A DNA stretch of 64,000 nucleotides from Cerina litoralis (GTDB taxonomy: Bacteria; Bacteroidota; Bacteroidia; Flavobacteriales; Flavobacteriaceae): the NCBI GenBank assembly GCA_022008415.1, contig JAIRBC010000010.1, positions 1-64,000 on the forward strand, in the 5' to 3' direction. The notes beneath the pieces were generated by a model that was not told the DNA's origin, searched no databases, and saw only the letters and a list, made by a program, of their open reading frames with translations. Of the stretch, positions 45,115 through 54,556 are shown in pieces; positions within the stretch are counted from its first letter, which is position 1; every line of letters begins with the position of its first letter. The translations under genes and the position numbers were made by a program.

Positions 45115-47547
45115 TTATTTTACCGTTACCTTTTCCGGGGGACCCGATGTCTTTAGTTCCAGTTTTAGGGCGGCGTCCCCCTCGTCCGAGAATTGGCAAT
45201 CTACCTTAATTTTAATGTCGCCCTTGCCCACGTTCCATTGCTGTGGATCCATAGCGATACTCTTTATCTTGTGCCATGTTTTGTCGTACAATACAGCCTC
45301 GTTTCCTCCCGTGTATTTTAAATATTGGCCGGGGGCTAGGGAGATGTTCAATTCGTTTTTCTTGAAATCGTCGATTTCTACCGCAATATGGGACGCAATA
45401 GCATTCACGGAACTCAAAATAAACTGCAATGGCTGTGCCTTGTGTCCGTTTTTAAAGGTAAATGTACTCCATACAGGCTGTCCGGGTTGGACGATCATGG
45501 CCTTATGCTCAAAACGCCAAACGGAGTAAGGAACCAAATTCCAACTGTCATCGGACAGGGCCTCCAATGAAAATTCGTTCTCTATGTTCTCCATACTCTT
45601 TTTTTGCTCCGGCGAAAAGACATCGGCTTTCCTCGCCCTTTCCCATTGTTTTATCTTATCCAGGATTTCTTCTCCCAGACCATTTTTATCTGCTATATCT
45701 GCCGATGTAACCAACGCATATCCGGCTTCAAATCCGGCACTCCTTGCCAACATCCACTCTATGTCCTCAAGGCCCGTACCCTCCCGCATACTGAACCACC
45801 CCAACATACTGGGGATATAATTCCTGCGAAAATAATCCTGGTTTAGCAGGCGATAGGTAGTCTGACTTTCCCGAAAGCCAGCGTACCAAGGCTCTCCCCA
45901 GTTCATGCGGGTAAACATATGCCAAAAATAATGACCTGAACGGCTGGCGTCCATGATGTAATCATTTTTAATCACGGGTTTCAACTTATTATACCAAGTA
46001 TCGACAAAAAGGAGTTCCCCATAGGCTCCCATCCCACTGGAATAATTGCCTTCCAGGCCGTCGAAAGAAATTTGTTTTAGTCCGACCTCGTTAAACAGAT
46101 CGGCTAGTGTTCCCGCCATCTCTTCGGAAAGTGAAATATTGCCCAAAAAGGTTTTGTATGCATGATCCGCCAATTTCGAGATTTCGTCTCCTGCCGAGTG
46201 TTTGCTAGCCACCGTACCAAAAGCACCCCGTTGACAGTTCAATAGGGTCCACGGCGCAGCCTTGGAGACCATTTCGTACCGGATAATTTCTTCGCCAACA
46301 ACGACCGCGTGCAAATTGTTGTTCTCCATCTGGTCAAAATAGGTAGGATCCTCGATTTTTATGTTTATATCATCTTCGGCAACAACCGTTGTCAATATAC
46401 TACTACCCACTTTGGCCAGCCTTTTATCCGGTACGGGGGTAACATAAGGGTCGTTTGTGGTTATAAAATTGGACAATGTATGCACGCCTACTTTAATTCC
46501 CGCGGCGGCCGCCCTATCCACACAAAACTTCATGCTTTTCCAGTTCTCGGGAAATTCGTTTTTCTTTAGGTCAAAATGTCCCCAGTTCTCAAAAGGTCCG
46601 GGATGGTAAAGATAATCCAATCCTGCCTTTTTCGTTAGAGCGATCGCCTTGTCTATGGTGTTTACTCCAAACTCCTGAATGAGATAGGCCGAAGTAGCGG
46701 CAGGGGATTCCTTGGCCCATTTACCCTCCAACACGGGGTGTGGCAATCCCTCGGTAACTTCGATAGCTCCCAATGTGGCCAAAACCTCGTTTGGAGAGCA
46801 CCCAAACAAAGCTATTTTAGAACCCACTATCCCCTCGTCCTTAAAAGAGGGCGATACGTACTTCCCGTGTCCCATTGCAGATACCACCCTCGGGTTGTCC
46901 CTATTGCGGGCATAGGCCTGAATGGAACTCCCATAGTCTCGGGGTAGGGCAGTATTGCCACGGTACAGGATTTTTAACGAGTCGGAAACATCGATCAGGC
47001 TAGTGGTTCCAAAAATATCGTAGGAAGGGGTTGAATCGTCTTCGGTTGACGGAAATCCCCCCAATGTTCGTTTGTTCAATGCCTGTATTCCAAAGGCAAA
47101 ATCCTTGTTTCTAACCACTCCGACGGTCTCGCCAATAGTCTCCTTGATGTCGGTGCGATAAGGTCCCCATAAGGCAAGCTCAATCTTATCCGCATGAGTA
47201 ATTGAAATTAACTCAAACGTAACATATCCCTCTTTTTGTGTCGCCTTTACCACCGCTTCCACATTATTTTTTGGGTACGTTAGGGTGAACCGTTCCCCGC
47301 TTTCACCGACCTTCATAGAAGCCGGATTTTCCAATTCTCCATGAACCCTAATCGCCATAAGACCGTTGCTTCCCTCTTTTTGGTATAGATGATCCTTATC
47401 GTTCCCGGGGTTCTTTAACATAGTCAATTGCCCCTTGGAATTGATGCCGATTTCAAGACCCTTGGTGGTCAAGACGATACCGTCTTCCTTTTGACATCCA
47501 ACCATTAAAATCGTTAGAATAAGGATTGTGGTTTTTAATAGTTTCAT
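45115..47547 (-). CDS. large lipoprotein of unassigned glycoside-hydrolase-like type
   Basis: An 810-aa lipoprotein (signal ending MVGC, C18). I recognise no family with confidence. The N-terminal about 250 residues look like a beta-rich galactose-mutarotase-type domain. The middle (about 285-620) looks like a TIM barrel: strand-like segments DYLYHPGPFENWG, GIKVGVHTL, KQISFDGLEGNYS and DYIMDASRSGHYFW carry acidic and aromatic residues at strand ends, as in retaining alpha-glycosidases. The C-terminus is a beta-sandwich. Asp in SFDGLEG and DASRSG are candidate catalytic residues. Set between a mutarotase and a sulfatase in a fucan-type locus, it may be a novel exo-glycosidase. Confidence 0.7.
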   Translation of the reverse strand: MKLLKTTILILTILMVGCQKEDGIVLTTKGLEIGINSKGQLTMLKNPGNDKDHLYQKEGSNGLMAIRVHGELENPASMKVGESGERFTLTYPKNNVEAVVKATQKEGYVTFELISITHADKIELALWGPYRTDIKETIGETVGVVRNKDFAFGIQALNKRTLGGFPSTEDDSTPSYDIFGTTSLIDVSDSLKILYRGNTALPRDYGSSIQAYARNRDNPRVVSAMGHGKYVSPSFKDEGIVGSKIALFGCSPNEVLATLGAIEVTEGLPHPVLEGKWAKESPAATSAYLIQEFGVNTIDKAIALTKKAGLDYLYHPGPFENWGHFDLKKNEFPENWKSMKFCVDRAAAAGIKVGVHTLSNFITTNDPYVTPVPDKRLAKVGSSILTTVVAEDDINIKIEDPTYFDQMENNNLHAVVVGEEIIRYEMVSKAAPWTLLNCQRGAFGTVASKHSAGDEISKLADHAYKTFLGNISLSEEMAGTLADLFNEVGLKQISFDGLEGNYSSGMGAYGELLFVDTWYNKLKPVIKNDYIMDASRSGHYFWHMFTRMNWGEPWYAGFRESQTTYRLLNQDYFRRNYIPSMLGWFSMREGTGLEDIEWMLARSAGFEAGYALVTSADIADKNGLGEEILDKIKQWERARKADVFSPEQKKSMENIENEFSLEALSDDSWNLVPYSVWRFEHKAMIVQPGQPVWSTFTFKNGHKAQPLQFILSSVNAIASHIAVEIDDFKKNELNISLAPGQYLKYTGGNEAVLYDKTWHKIKSIAMDPQQWNVGKGDIKIKVDCQFSDEGDAALKLELKTSGPPEKVTVK

Positions 47548-47594
47548 TTACATTTAATTTGGCTATTTTAAAAATAGAGAAAATAGAGTATAGA

Positions 47595-47722
47595 CCTTTT
47601 TTTACAATATGATTTTTCTCTGTTAGAACTTTTGTCTTTGCTCTTTATTCAATTTTGTACGTTCTCTTCTCTACGTTCCATGTTCTTTGTTCTCTTATCT
47701 TTTGTCTGTTTCATTTTAATGC
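47595..47722. repeat. low-complexity purine/pyrimidine-biased intergenic array
   Basis: The 185-bp gap upstream of the 810-aa gene is composed of degenerate 8-9 bp units; on the minus strand they read as AAGAGAAC/AAAGAAC-like repeats. A similar array is at 61654-61687. No gene is present. Confidence 0.6.
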
Positions 47723-47732
47723 CATCTTCTTT

Positions 47733-49271
47733 TTAAATTTCATCGGGATATGGCACTATTTTTCCAGTGGCTTTTTCCACTGGCATCTGGGCCTTCACCT
47801 CTCTCAAATAATCCGAAAGTACCTTGGCCAATACCTTCAACTTATCCGGTTCGGTCGCCGCTAGGTTGTGAAGCTCCCCGATATCGTCCACGATATTGTA
47901 TAGTTCCAGGTGCTGATCGGCATGAAAATAAATCAATTTCCAATCTCCCTTTCGCACCGTGCTGCTGGCACCGATTCCGGGACCGGAAACCCCCCATTCG
48001 TTGGGATAGTGCCATACCAGGGTGCGATTTTCGTTTGGTTTTTGACCTTCTAAAATTGGAACAAAACTTTGTCCATCCACTTTTTGTACCGTGGGTTTGT
48101 TTTTTATCCCTGCCATCTCCAACACCGTTGGGAAGAAATCCTCAATGATAACCTGTTGATCAGTTAGTGTATTCATAGCTGTTATCCCGGGCCATTTTAC
48201 GATCATTGGCTCCCGGATACCACCCTCGTAGGCCGACCCTTTTCCACTAGCCAGTGGCTTGTTGTGCGTATTGGGCTCCCCTCCCCTGCCATGGGCGCTA
48301 AGCCCCCCGTTATCGGACATAAACAAGATGATGGTGTTGTCAGCTATTTTTTTGTCCTCCAAATAGTCCATTAGATCCCCAAGGCTCTTGTCCATCCCCT
48401 CCACCATGGCAGCATATTTGGCCTCAATAGAATCGAGCCCCTGGTCGTAATATTTCTGCACAAACCGGTCGTCGCCCATAATAGGGACATGTACTGCATA
48501 ATGAGCCATATATAGAAAAAAAGGCCGCTTCCCGGCTACCGCGGTACCCATCGCCTTTTTGGCCTCCCTCGTCAATGCCTCGGTCAAGAAAATATCCTGA
48601 CCATAATATTTTTCGAGTCCCGGAACCGCCCAGATTTTCTTGCCAGACATCCCATTGCCAAAATTCTGGGTGCCGAAATAGCTTGCCGGGGCCCCGGCTG
48701 CGTGTCCCGCGATGTTGACATCAAAGCCCAGATTGATCGGATCGGCGGCTGGGGTACCTATCGCTCCAAAATGCGCCTTGCCGCAATGGATAGTATAATA
48801 ACCTGCCTCTTGTAAAAGCCTTGGCAACGGTGTTGAATAAGCGCTCTTTTCAATACCCGCAACTGGACTCATCCCGTTGACGTTCCACTCCGGGAACTGA
48901 AGGGTCGGATGATCGAGCTCCATGGGCTGAATTTGGTCTTTCTTTAGCGTCCAATTGGTCACCCTATGCCTAGCGGCATTCATCCCGGTCATCAGGCTCA
49001 CCCTCGATGGTGAACATACCGAAGCGGCATAGGCTTGGGTAAATTTTATGCCCTGGGCTGCCAAACGCTCCATATTCGGGGTACGATACCGCTCGTTAAA
49101 AGGGGTCTTTTTATCCCAAAAAGGCACCGAGGTATCCTGCCACCCCATATCGTCTACCAAAAAAATAACGATATTAGGTTGTGAAGGAAGCGCCGATATT
49201 TCCTCTTTCTGTTTCTGTTTGCAACCTAGGATCAGGGATAGGACCATTAGGGCGATTGTGGCTTTTTTCAT
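47733..49271 (-). CDS. S1 family sulfatase lipoprotein
   Basis: A 512-aa lipoprotein (signal ending LILGC). The sulfatase core signature C86-S-P-S-R90 marks a Cys-type enzyme that needs conversion to formylglycine; metal-binding Asp pairs lie in FLVDDMGW and SDNGG. It should remove sulfate esters from an algal polysaccharide at the cell surface or in the periplasm. The maturing enzyme is not in the window: the SUMF1-fold protein near nirK lacks the required cysteines. Neighbours suggest a sulfated fucan as substrate. Confidence 0.92.
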   Translation of the reverse strand: MKKATIALMVLSLILGCKQKQKEEISALPSQPNIVIFLVDDMGWQDTSVPFWDKKTPFNERYRTPNMERLAAQGIKFTQAYAASVCSPSRVSLMTGMNAARHRVTNWTLKKDQIQPMELDHPTLQFPEWNVNGMSPVAGIEKSAYSTPLPRLLQEAGYYTIHCGKAHFGAIGTPAADPINLGFDVNIAGHAAGAPASYFGTQNFGNGMSGKKIWAVPGLEKYYGQDIFLTEALTREAKKAMGTAVAGKRPFFLYMAHYAVHVPIMGDDRFVQKYYDQGLDSIEAKYAAMVEGMDKSLGDLMDYLEDKKIADNTIILFMSDNGGLSAHGRGGEPNTHNKPLASGKGSAYEGGIREPMIVKWPGITAMNTLTDQQVIIEDFFPTVLEMAGIKNKPTVQKVDGQSFVPILEGQKPNENRTLVWHYPNEWGVSGPGIGASSTVRKGDWKLIYFHADQHLELYNIVDDIGELHNLAATEPDKLKVLAKVLSDYLREVKAQMPVEKATGKIVPYPDEI

Positions 49272-49346
49272 TCTATTATGAGTTCTTCACGTTAATTATA
49301 TTCTCCATATCTTATTTATTCGCCGTGGAGACGCCATGCCGGCATC

Positions 49347-50279
49347 TCAATCGGGTTTCTTACCCACAACCTCAAAAGCTTCCTTTACGGGTTTTCCTCT
49401 CCAAAAATCAGGGGTTTTCAACCCCAAGATATAGGCGATCGTGGCTGCCGTGTCATACGTTACGATACTGGATTTCAACTCGCCATTGGCGGGTGTATTC
49501 GCCCCGTAGATTATCCATGGGATTTCCATTTCGGCGAGAGTTTTTCCCCCATGGCCCTTACCAATTCCCCCGTGATCGGAACTAAAAATAATGACGGTAT
49601 CGTCCAACATATTTTTCTTCTTAAGCGTATCGACAATGTGAACCACCAAGGAATCGATTCCTTCCACGGTCCGATAGTATTCGGGTGTGTCATGGCCAAT
49701 TTCATGGCCGGTACCATCCGGTTGGTCAAAATGGATAAAGGTCAACGCGGGTTTTTCATCGACAATAAATTGTAAGGCTTTATCCGCGGTCTCTTTATCG
49801 GTCTTGCCATTAAAATCAAGATCCACCATATCTTTTTCGAACAAATACCCAATCCCGTCCCAAGAGAAGGAAACTCCCTTTTTGGCCTCGGGCATTTGAT
49901 CGTCTATCAGACTAAAAATCGTAGGGTATATGCCGCCCTTGCCGATAATTTTGGAAGGAACCTCGGGAGTTTTACTGCCCCATTCGGTATAGCCGTGCAA
50001 TTCGGGACCGGAACCCATGATCATGGACGCCCAATTAACGGCGCTGGACGAAGGCAAGACGGATCGGGCGTGGAGGGAATAACCTCCGTTTTCCATCATT
50101 TTTCGCAAATTGGGGAGCTTGGCTTTTTTAAATGCATAGGCCCCAAAGCCATCGGAACCGATCAAGACTACATGTTTGGCCAAAGCCTTGGGCTCTGTTT
50201 CAGAGTCTGATTTATGCCCACAGCCCGTTAAGGCCAATATTAAAAGGATTAGGATGCCCCGGTTCGGTTTTGATTTCAT
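49347..50279 (-). CDS. NPP/alkaline-phosphatase superfamily phosphodiesterase lipoprotein
   Basis: A 310-aa lipoprotein (signal ending ALTGC). The metal-binding motifs are IGSDGFG, DQPDGTGHEIGH and SSDHGG; the nucleophile Ser/Thr is expected in the PSSSAVNW stretch. This is the type I phosphodiesterase/nucleotide pyrophosphatase group, which hydrolyses phosphodiesters and occasionally sulfate esters. Its place between a sulfatase and GH29 suggests removal of a phosphate- or sulfate-type substituent from the glycan (inference). Confidence 0.85.
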   Translation of the reverse strand: MKSKPNRGILILLILALTGCGHKSDSETEPKALAKHVVLIGSDGFGAYAFKKAKLPNLRKMMENGGYSLHARSVLPSSSAVNWASMIMGSGPELHGYTEWGSKTPEVPSKIIGKGGIYPTIFSLIDDQMPEAKKGVSFSWDGIGYLFEKDMVDLDFNGKTDKETADKALQFIVDEKPALTFIHFDQPDGTGHEIGHDTPEYYRTVEGIDSLVVHIVDTLKKKNMLDDTVIIFSSDHGGIGKGHGGKTLAEMEIPWIIYGANTPANGELKSSIVTYDTAATIAYILGLKTPDFWRGKPVKEAFEVVGKKPD

Positions 50280-50329
50280 GGTAGTTATTATTAGGTTAAT
50301 TTGTTTAATATTATTAGTGGTTCGCTACT

Positions 50330-51703
50330 TCAATTGCTCTCTATCACCGAGCCAATTTCCCTGTACAGATCCACCTTGCCGTCCAAGAGCACCGCCAATA
50401 CGGTCATGTGTTTATCTAACACGTAATCGGGTACTTTGATGTATTTAACTCCGGGGTATTGACTCCAATAAACGCTTCCGACCACCTGATGGGTTAGCTT
50501 GGTGCCTTCCCCAACAACCCAAATACGATTGATGCGGTTCTTCAGCCCCCGGAGCACTACTTCCCCATTGGGATTGCCTTTTACAAAGAGATAAAGGATC
50601 GATCGATCCTTGGACAGGGTAGAAGCCCCGTAAAAATGCTCCTTGGGAATTCCCGCCACGGTGCCATAAATAGCCTCCTTATGTTTGCTCGTCCACTCCC
50701 CCAACCCCTTCAGGATTTCCACCTGTCGCTCGGGAATGGTTCCGTCTCCTTTGGGGCCAATATCTAGCAACAGATTACCTCCATTGCCAATGACATCCGT
50801 AAAAATGCCTATAATTTGATCGAGTGTCTTGTAATTGTGGTCATTTTTTTGGTATCCCCAGGAATCGTTCATGGTCATACAGAGTTCCCAATATTTGTCC
50901 TTGGGCCGCGTAATGGGCATTCCCTGTTCCGGAGTGGCATAATCCCCGTGTGCATTAAGCCTGGAATTTAGAATGGTGTTTGGATTCCTGGCCAACAACA
51001 TCGATCTTACCTTGGCGGCCTGCCATTCTTCCGAACTGTGTTCCCAATCCCCGTCGAACCAATAGAGATCGGGGTTGTAGTTATCGGAAAGCTCCTTTAA
51101 CTGACCTTGGTAATAATTCAGGAATTTTTGCCAACGTTTGGGCTCTTCCGAAATTTTATAGCGGACAGAATCCCGAGTAAAATTGGTGTAATCCGGATAG
51201 GACCAATCCGGAAGGGAAAAATAGATGCCTACTCGGAGATCGCTTTTTCGCAAGGACTTGACAAAGGGCGTAAGAACGTCTTTATGGGCAGCCGAGTTTT
51301 TAACGGCATTCAGATTCCCATACTTTGTGTCCCAAAGGGCAAAACCGTCGTGATGTTTGGCCGTTATGACAGAGTATTTGGCACCGCTCTTCCTTATTAG
51401 TTCGGCCCAAGCTTCGGGGTCATAGTTTTTTGCCGTGAAACCGTTAGCCTGCTTCAGGTAATCGCGATGGGAAATATAGCCGTTGTAGAACGACCACGAT
51501 TCGTCTATACCGTCTACGGCGTATAATCCCCAATGGATAAAAATGCCCAGTTTGGCATCCTTAAACCACTGCATTTTGGTCTGATCGATTTGGGTGGAAT
51601 CGGGAACTTGGGCCCATAAAGAAACATGGGTCAACATAAAAAACGCCAGCCCGGTTCTTTTCACTAAATCCGTAAGAAATCTATTTCGTTTCAAGGTTTG
51701 CAT
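50330..51703 (-). CDS. GH29 alpha-L-fucosidase
   Basis: A 457-aa exported enzyme (signal about 1-31). The TIM barrel carries FIHWGLYAV (54-62), KHHDGFALW (116-124) and the nucleophile D217 in LYWFDGDWE, the form seen in GH29 subfamily A. A C-terminal beta-sandwich completes it. It should release alpha-L-fucose from non-reducing ends. The start overlaps the end of the GH95 gene by 23 bp, so the two are translated as a unit. Confidence 0.94.
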   Translation of the reverse strand: MQTLKRNRFLTDLVKRTGLAFFMLTHVSLWAQVPDSTQIDQTKMQWFKDAKLGIFIHWGLYAVDGIDESWSFYNGYISHRDYLKQANGFTAKNYDPEAWAELIRKSGAKYSVITAKHHDGFALWDTKYGNLNAVKNSAAHKDVLTPFVKSLRKSDLRVGIYFSLPDWSYPDYTNFTRDSVRYKISEEPKRWQKFLNYYQGQLKELSDNYNPDLYWFDGDWEHSSEEWQAAKVRSMLLARNPNTILNSRLNAHGDYATPEQGMPITRPKDKYWELCMTMNDSWGYQKNDHNYKTLDQIIGIFTDVIGNGGNLLLDIGPKGDGTIPERQVEILKGLGEWTSKHKEAIYGTVAGIPKEHFYGASTLSKDRSILYLFVKGNPNGEVVLRGLKNRINRIWVVGEGTKLTHQVVGSVYWSQYPGVKYIKVPDYVLDKHMTVLAVLLDGKVDLYREIGSVIESN

Positions 51704-54044
51704 TCAGTATAGTTTTTTTGTTGTTCTGCAGTTGAACTTCCTTGTTAGTGGAGCCATATTTTAGTTTCACCATTTTATCCCTACCGGGGGTCAAGCCCAG
51801 TTGCACCAAACGCCCATCCTTCCACTCGAGGTCCACCGTTAGGTTACCCCTAGCTTTTAATCCTGCTATCTTTCCATTTTTCCAGTTGGACGGCAATGCG
51901 GGCAAAATCCGTATAAAACCTTCATGTGATTGCATTAGTAGTTCCGCCACTGCGGCGGTGTAGCCAAAATTTCCATCTATTTGAAAGGGGGGATGCTCAT
52001 CGAACAAGTTATCGGCAACCGATATCTGCAGGAACTTCTTAATATTTTCCTCGGCGGACACGGGATCCAATAAACGTGCGTTGAGATTGATCATCCACGC
52101 CCTGCTCCATCCCGTTCCCGCACCTCCGTGTTGTAACCTAAAATCGATCGTTTTTTGTGCAGCCTTAAATGCCGTGGTATCGCTTTCAGTGATTTGATCC
52201 CCGGGATGCAGGGCGTATAGATGCGACATGTGCCGGTGCCCTTTTTCGGCCTCTTCATAGGGACGGTCCCATTCTAAAATACGACCATCGTCCCCAATAA
52301 CAACCCCGGGATGAAGTTTGGCTCTTTTATTCTTTACCTCTTTGGTAAAAGAATCGTCTATGTTCAATATTTTAGCGGCCTTTAACGTATTGTTGAACAC
52401 TTCGGCTATAATCTGATGTCCCATCGCAGCTCCAAAAGAAACCGCTGCAGGTTTGCCATCGGCAGCAATATAGGAGTTCTCCGGTGATGTTTCTGGAGCC
52501 GATACCCACGTACCGTCCCGTTTGTCCAACACTAACCAGTCCAGATAGAATTCAGAAATGGTTCTTAAGGCCGGGTAGGCCTCTTTCTTCAAAAACTCCT
52601 TGTTTTGGGTGTATTGATAATGCTCCCAATAATCTTGGACCAACCATCCACCGCCGTGGATCCAAGCTCCCCAATAGGGTTTTTCGGCCCGCATAAAGGC
52701 AGGCGCCCATAAATCGGTCGCATGGTGGGCCATTGAACCCCTCCCGATTCCGTACTGTTCTTTTGCGGTAATGTGCCCCCGCTCCATCAACCGATCTGCA
52801 AAGGCAAAAATTGGCTCGTGGCATTCACTTAGATTCGTTACCTCCACAGGCCAATAGTTCATTTGAAGATTGATGTTGAGATGGTAGTCGGCATTCCAAG
52901 GCGCTTCGATATGCTCGTTCCAAAGTCCTTGCAGATTTGCAGGATTAGATCCCGGACGAGAGGAAGAAATAAGCAAATACCTACCAAATTGGAACAGCTT
53001 TGCTGCAAGATCGGGGTCATCGCCCCCCTCCTTTATTCTTGTTAACCGAGTATCGGTTGGTAAGCTGTCCAAGGCTTTACCACCCAAATCAAAAGACATT
53101 CGACTGTAGAGATTTTGATAATCCTCCCTATGGTCTTCCAACAAAGCATCAAATGATTTTCCGTTTAACGCGGTCAAGGTCTCCCTGTTCCTACTTTCGT
53201 AATCCTCCTGATAAAACGAAGTGTTACAAACAATATACAGCGTTGCTTTTTTAACGCCTTTCAACGCCAACCTACCTTCGTGAGCTACCACAGTTCCGGA
53301 TTCGTTCTTCACCTGTAGGCGGGTCTCAAACTTAACCCCATAATCTAGTGGAAAGGGTTTAGATTCTTTAATGCCCCCATACTGGGTTACCATGCCTTTC
53401 ATGCTGATTTCACTGTCGGATGGGTTGGAAATGGTAACGGTCTCATGTCCGCGATCATCAGGGCGGTCTAACCTCAAACTTAAATCCATGCCATTTGGTG
53501 CGGTAGTAGCCAATTCTACCACCAACACATCGTCAGGGTAAGATGCAAAGACTTTTTCCGTATAATTATTCCCCCCAGAAACATAGTGTGTTGTCACCAG
53601 GGCATCGTCCAGACTCAAAGCGCGTTTGTAATCCCCGACCTTTTTATCCTTTTTAAAATCGATATAAAGGTCGCCCATGGTCTGGTGCGATCGCAAAATG
53701 GATTTATAGGAAAATTTCTCCACGATCAGCTTATCGGCTTCGTGGGGTTTGCCGTCTTTCAACAATTGTCTTATTTCCTCAAGGTCTTTCGGGCTTCCTT
53801 TGGAATTTTCCCAGTCCGGTCCACCGGGCCACATGGAATCTTCATTGAGCTGGATCCGTTCATGGTTGGGGTCTCCAAAAACCATAGCTCCCATCCGACC
53901 ATTTCCTACCGGTAGGGCCTGCATCCATTTGGTAGCCGGTTGTGCATACCAGACTTCATTGGTTTCGCGCGTCATTTCCTGATTTTGACAACAGAAAAAT
54001 GTAAGTCCAAGTAGTGATGGTATGAGCCTCTTGATCTGTTTCAT
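51681..54044 (-). CDS. GH95 alpha-L-fucosidase/galactosidase lipoprotein-like
   Basis: A 787-aa protein (signal with FFC at 17-19). The GH95 N-terminal block EVWYAQPATKWMQALPVGNGRMGAM, the mid-domain WNADYHLNINLQMNYW and the late IDGNFGYTAAVAE motif are present, as in inverting alpha-1,2-fucosidases; some relatives prefer alpha-L-galactose. It works with the overlapping GH29 gene on fucosylated substrates. Full length. Confidence 0.94.
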   Translation of the reverse strand: MKQIKRLIPSLLGLTFFCCQNQEMTRETNEVWYAQPATKWMQALPVGNGRMGAMVFGDPNHERIQLNEDSMWPGGPDWENSKGSPKDLEEIRQLLKDGKPHEADKLIVEKFSYKSILRSHQTMGDLYIDFKKDKKVGDYKRALSLDDALVTTHYVSGGNNYTEKVFASYPDDVLVVELATTAPNGMDLSLRLDRPDDRGHETVTISNPSDSEISMKGMVTQYGGIKESKPFPLDYGVKFETRLQVKNESGTVVAHEGRLALKGVKKATLYIVCNTSFYQEDYESRNRETLTALNGKSFDALLEDHREDYQNLYSRMSFDLGGKALDSLPTDTRLTRIKEGGDDPDLAAKLFQFGRYLLISSSRPGSNPANLQGLWNEHIEAPWNADYHLNINLQMNYWPVEVTNLSECHEPIFAFADRLMERGHITAKEQYGIGRGSMAHHATDLWAPAFMRAEKPYWGAWIHGGGWLVQDYWEHYQYTQNKEFLKKEAYPALRTISEFYLDWLVLDKRDGTWVSAPETSPENSYIAADGKPAAVSFGAAMGHQIIAEVFNNTLKAAKILNIDDSFTKEVKNKRAKLHPGVVIGDDGRILEWDRPYEEAEKGHRHMSHLYALHPGDQITESDTTAFKAAQKTIDFRLQHGGAGTGWSRAWMINLNARLLDPVSAEENIKKFLQISVADNLFDEHPPFQIDGNFGYTAAVAELLMQSHEGFIRILPALPSNWKNGKIAGLKARGNLTVDLEWKDGRLVQLGLTPGRDKMVKLKYGSTNKEVQLQNNKKTILNANLETK

Positions 54045-54071
54045 TCTTTTATCAATTTTTTAAACTCTATT

Positions 54072-54545
54072 TCAATTCCCAATATCATTGGTTACCGCGA
54101 TCCCCGTATTGTCCAAATTATTCATCGTATAGAGTTGCGCGTCCCTACGGTTGGCCGCATCCGTACCATTAGGGTCGTCATATTTATACGGGGCGATCTG
54201 CACAAAATAGAATGGCAAGTCCCTACCCCGACCACACCTCACCGACCGGCACATTCCTCCACTCTAATTTTTCATGACCCTCCACCACAACGCTATAGAT
54301 GCCCCCGCTTTGGGGGTTGGTAATTTTAGAGACCAAACCCCTCGATAAGCCTTGGCGGTTACTTTTTCATTATTCCAAGTTCCATAAACTTTTATTTCCT
54401 CACTGGTAGCCGTGGTCCATCCCCATATGATATCGTTCGATCGTTGTTGCAGTACCATATTGTCCGAAAGAATGGACGGAAGCCAAATCTCTCTATAAGT
54501 ACTGGTGTTGCAAAGCACGGGCAATAATCCCAATAACTTTATCAT
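54072..54545 (-). pseudogene. decayed sialate O-acetylesterase (SGNH/SAE) gene
   Basis: Three pieces in different frames read as one family. The first frame (from 54545) has IWLPSILSDNMVLQQ and KVTAKAYRGVWSLKLPTPKAG and then loses its frame at a run of five C/G at 54302-54306. A one-base correction continues GIYSVVVEGHEKLEWRNVPVGEVWSG up to a stop at 54223. The third frame resumes with LPFYFVQIAPYKY and LYTMNNLDNTGIAVTNDIGN, stopping at 54072. The segment with the SGNH catalytic block I and most of the middle is deleted, and the His-containing end is missing. It lies between GH31 and GH95 genes, where an active esterase would remove acetyl groups. Confidence 0.8.
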
Positions 54546-54556
54546 AAGTCTAAAGT

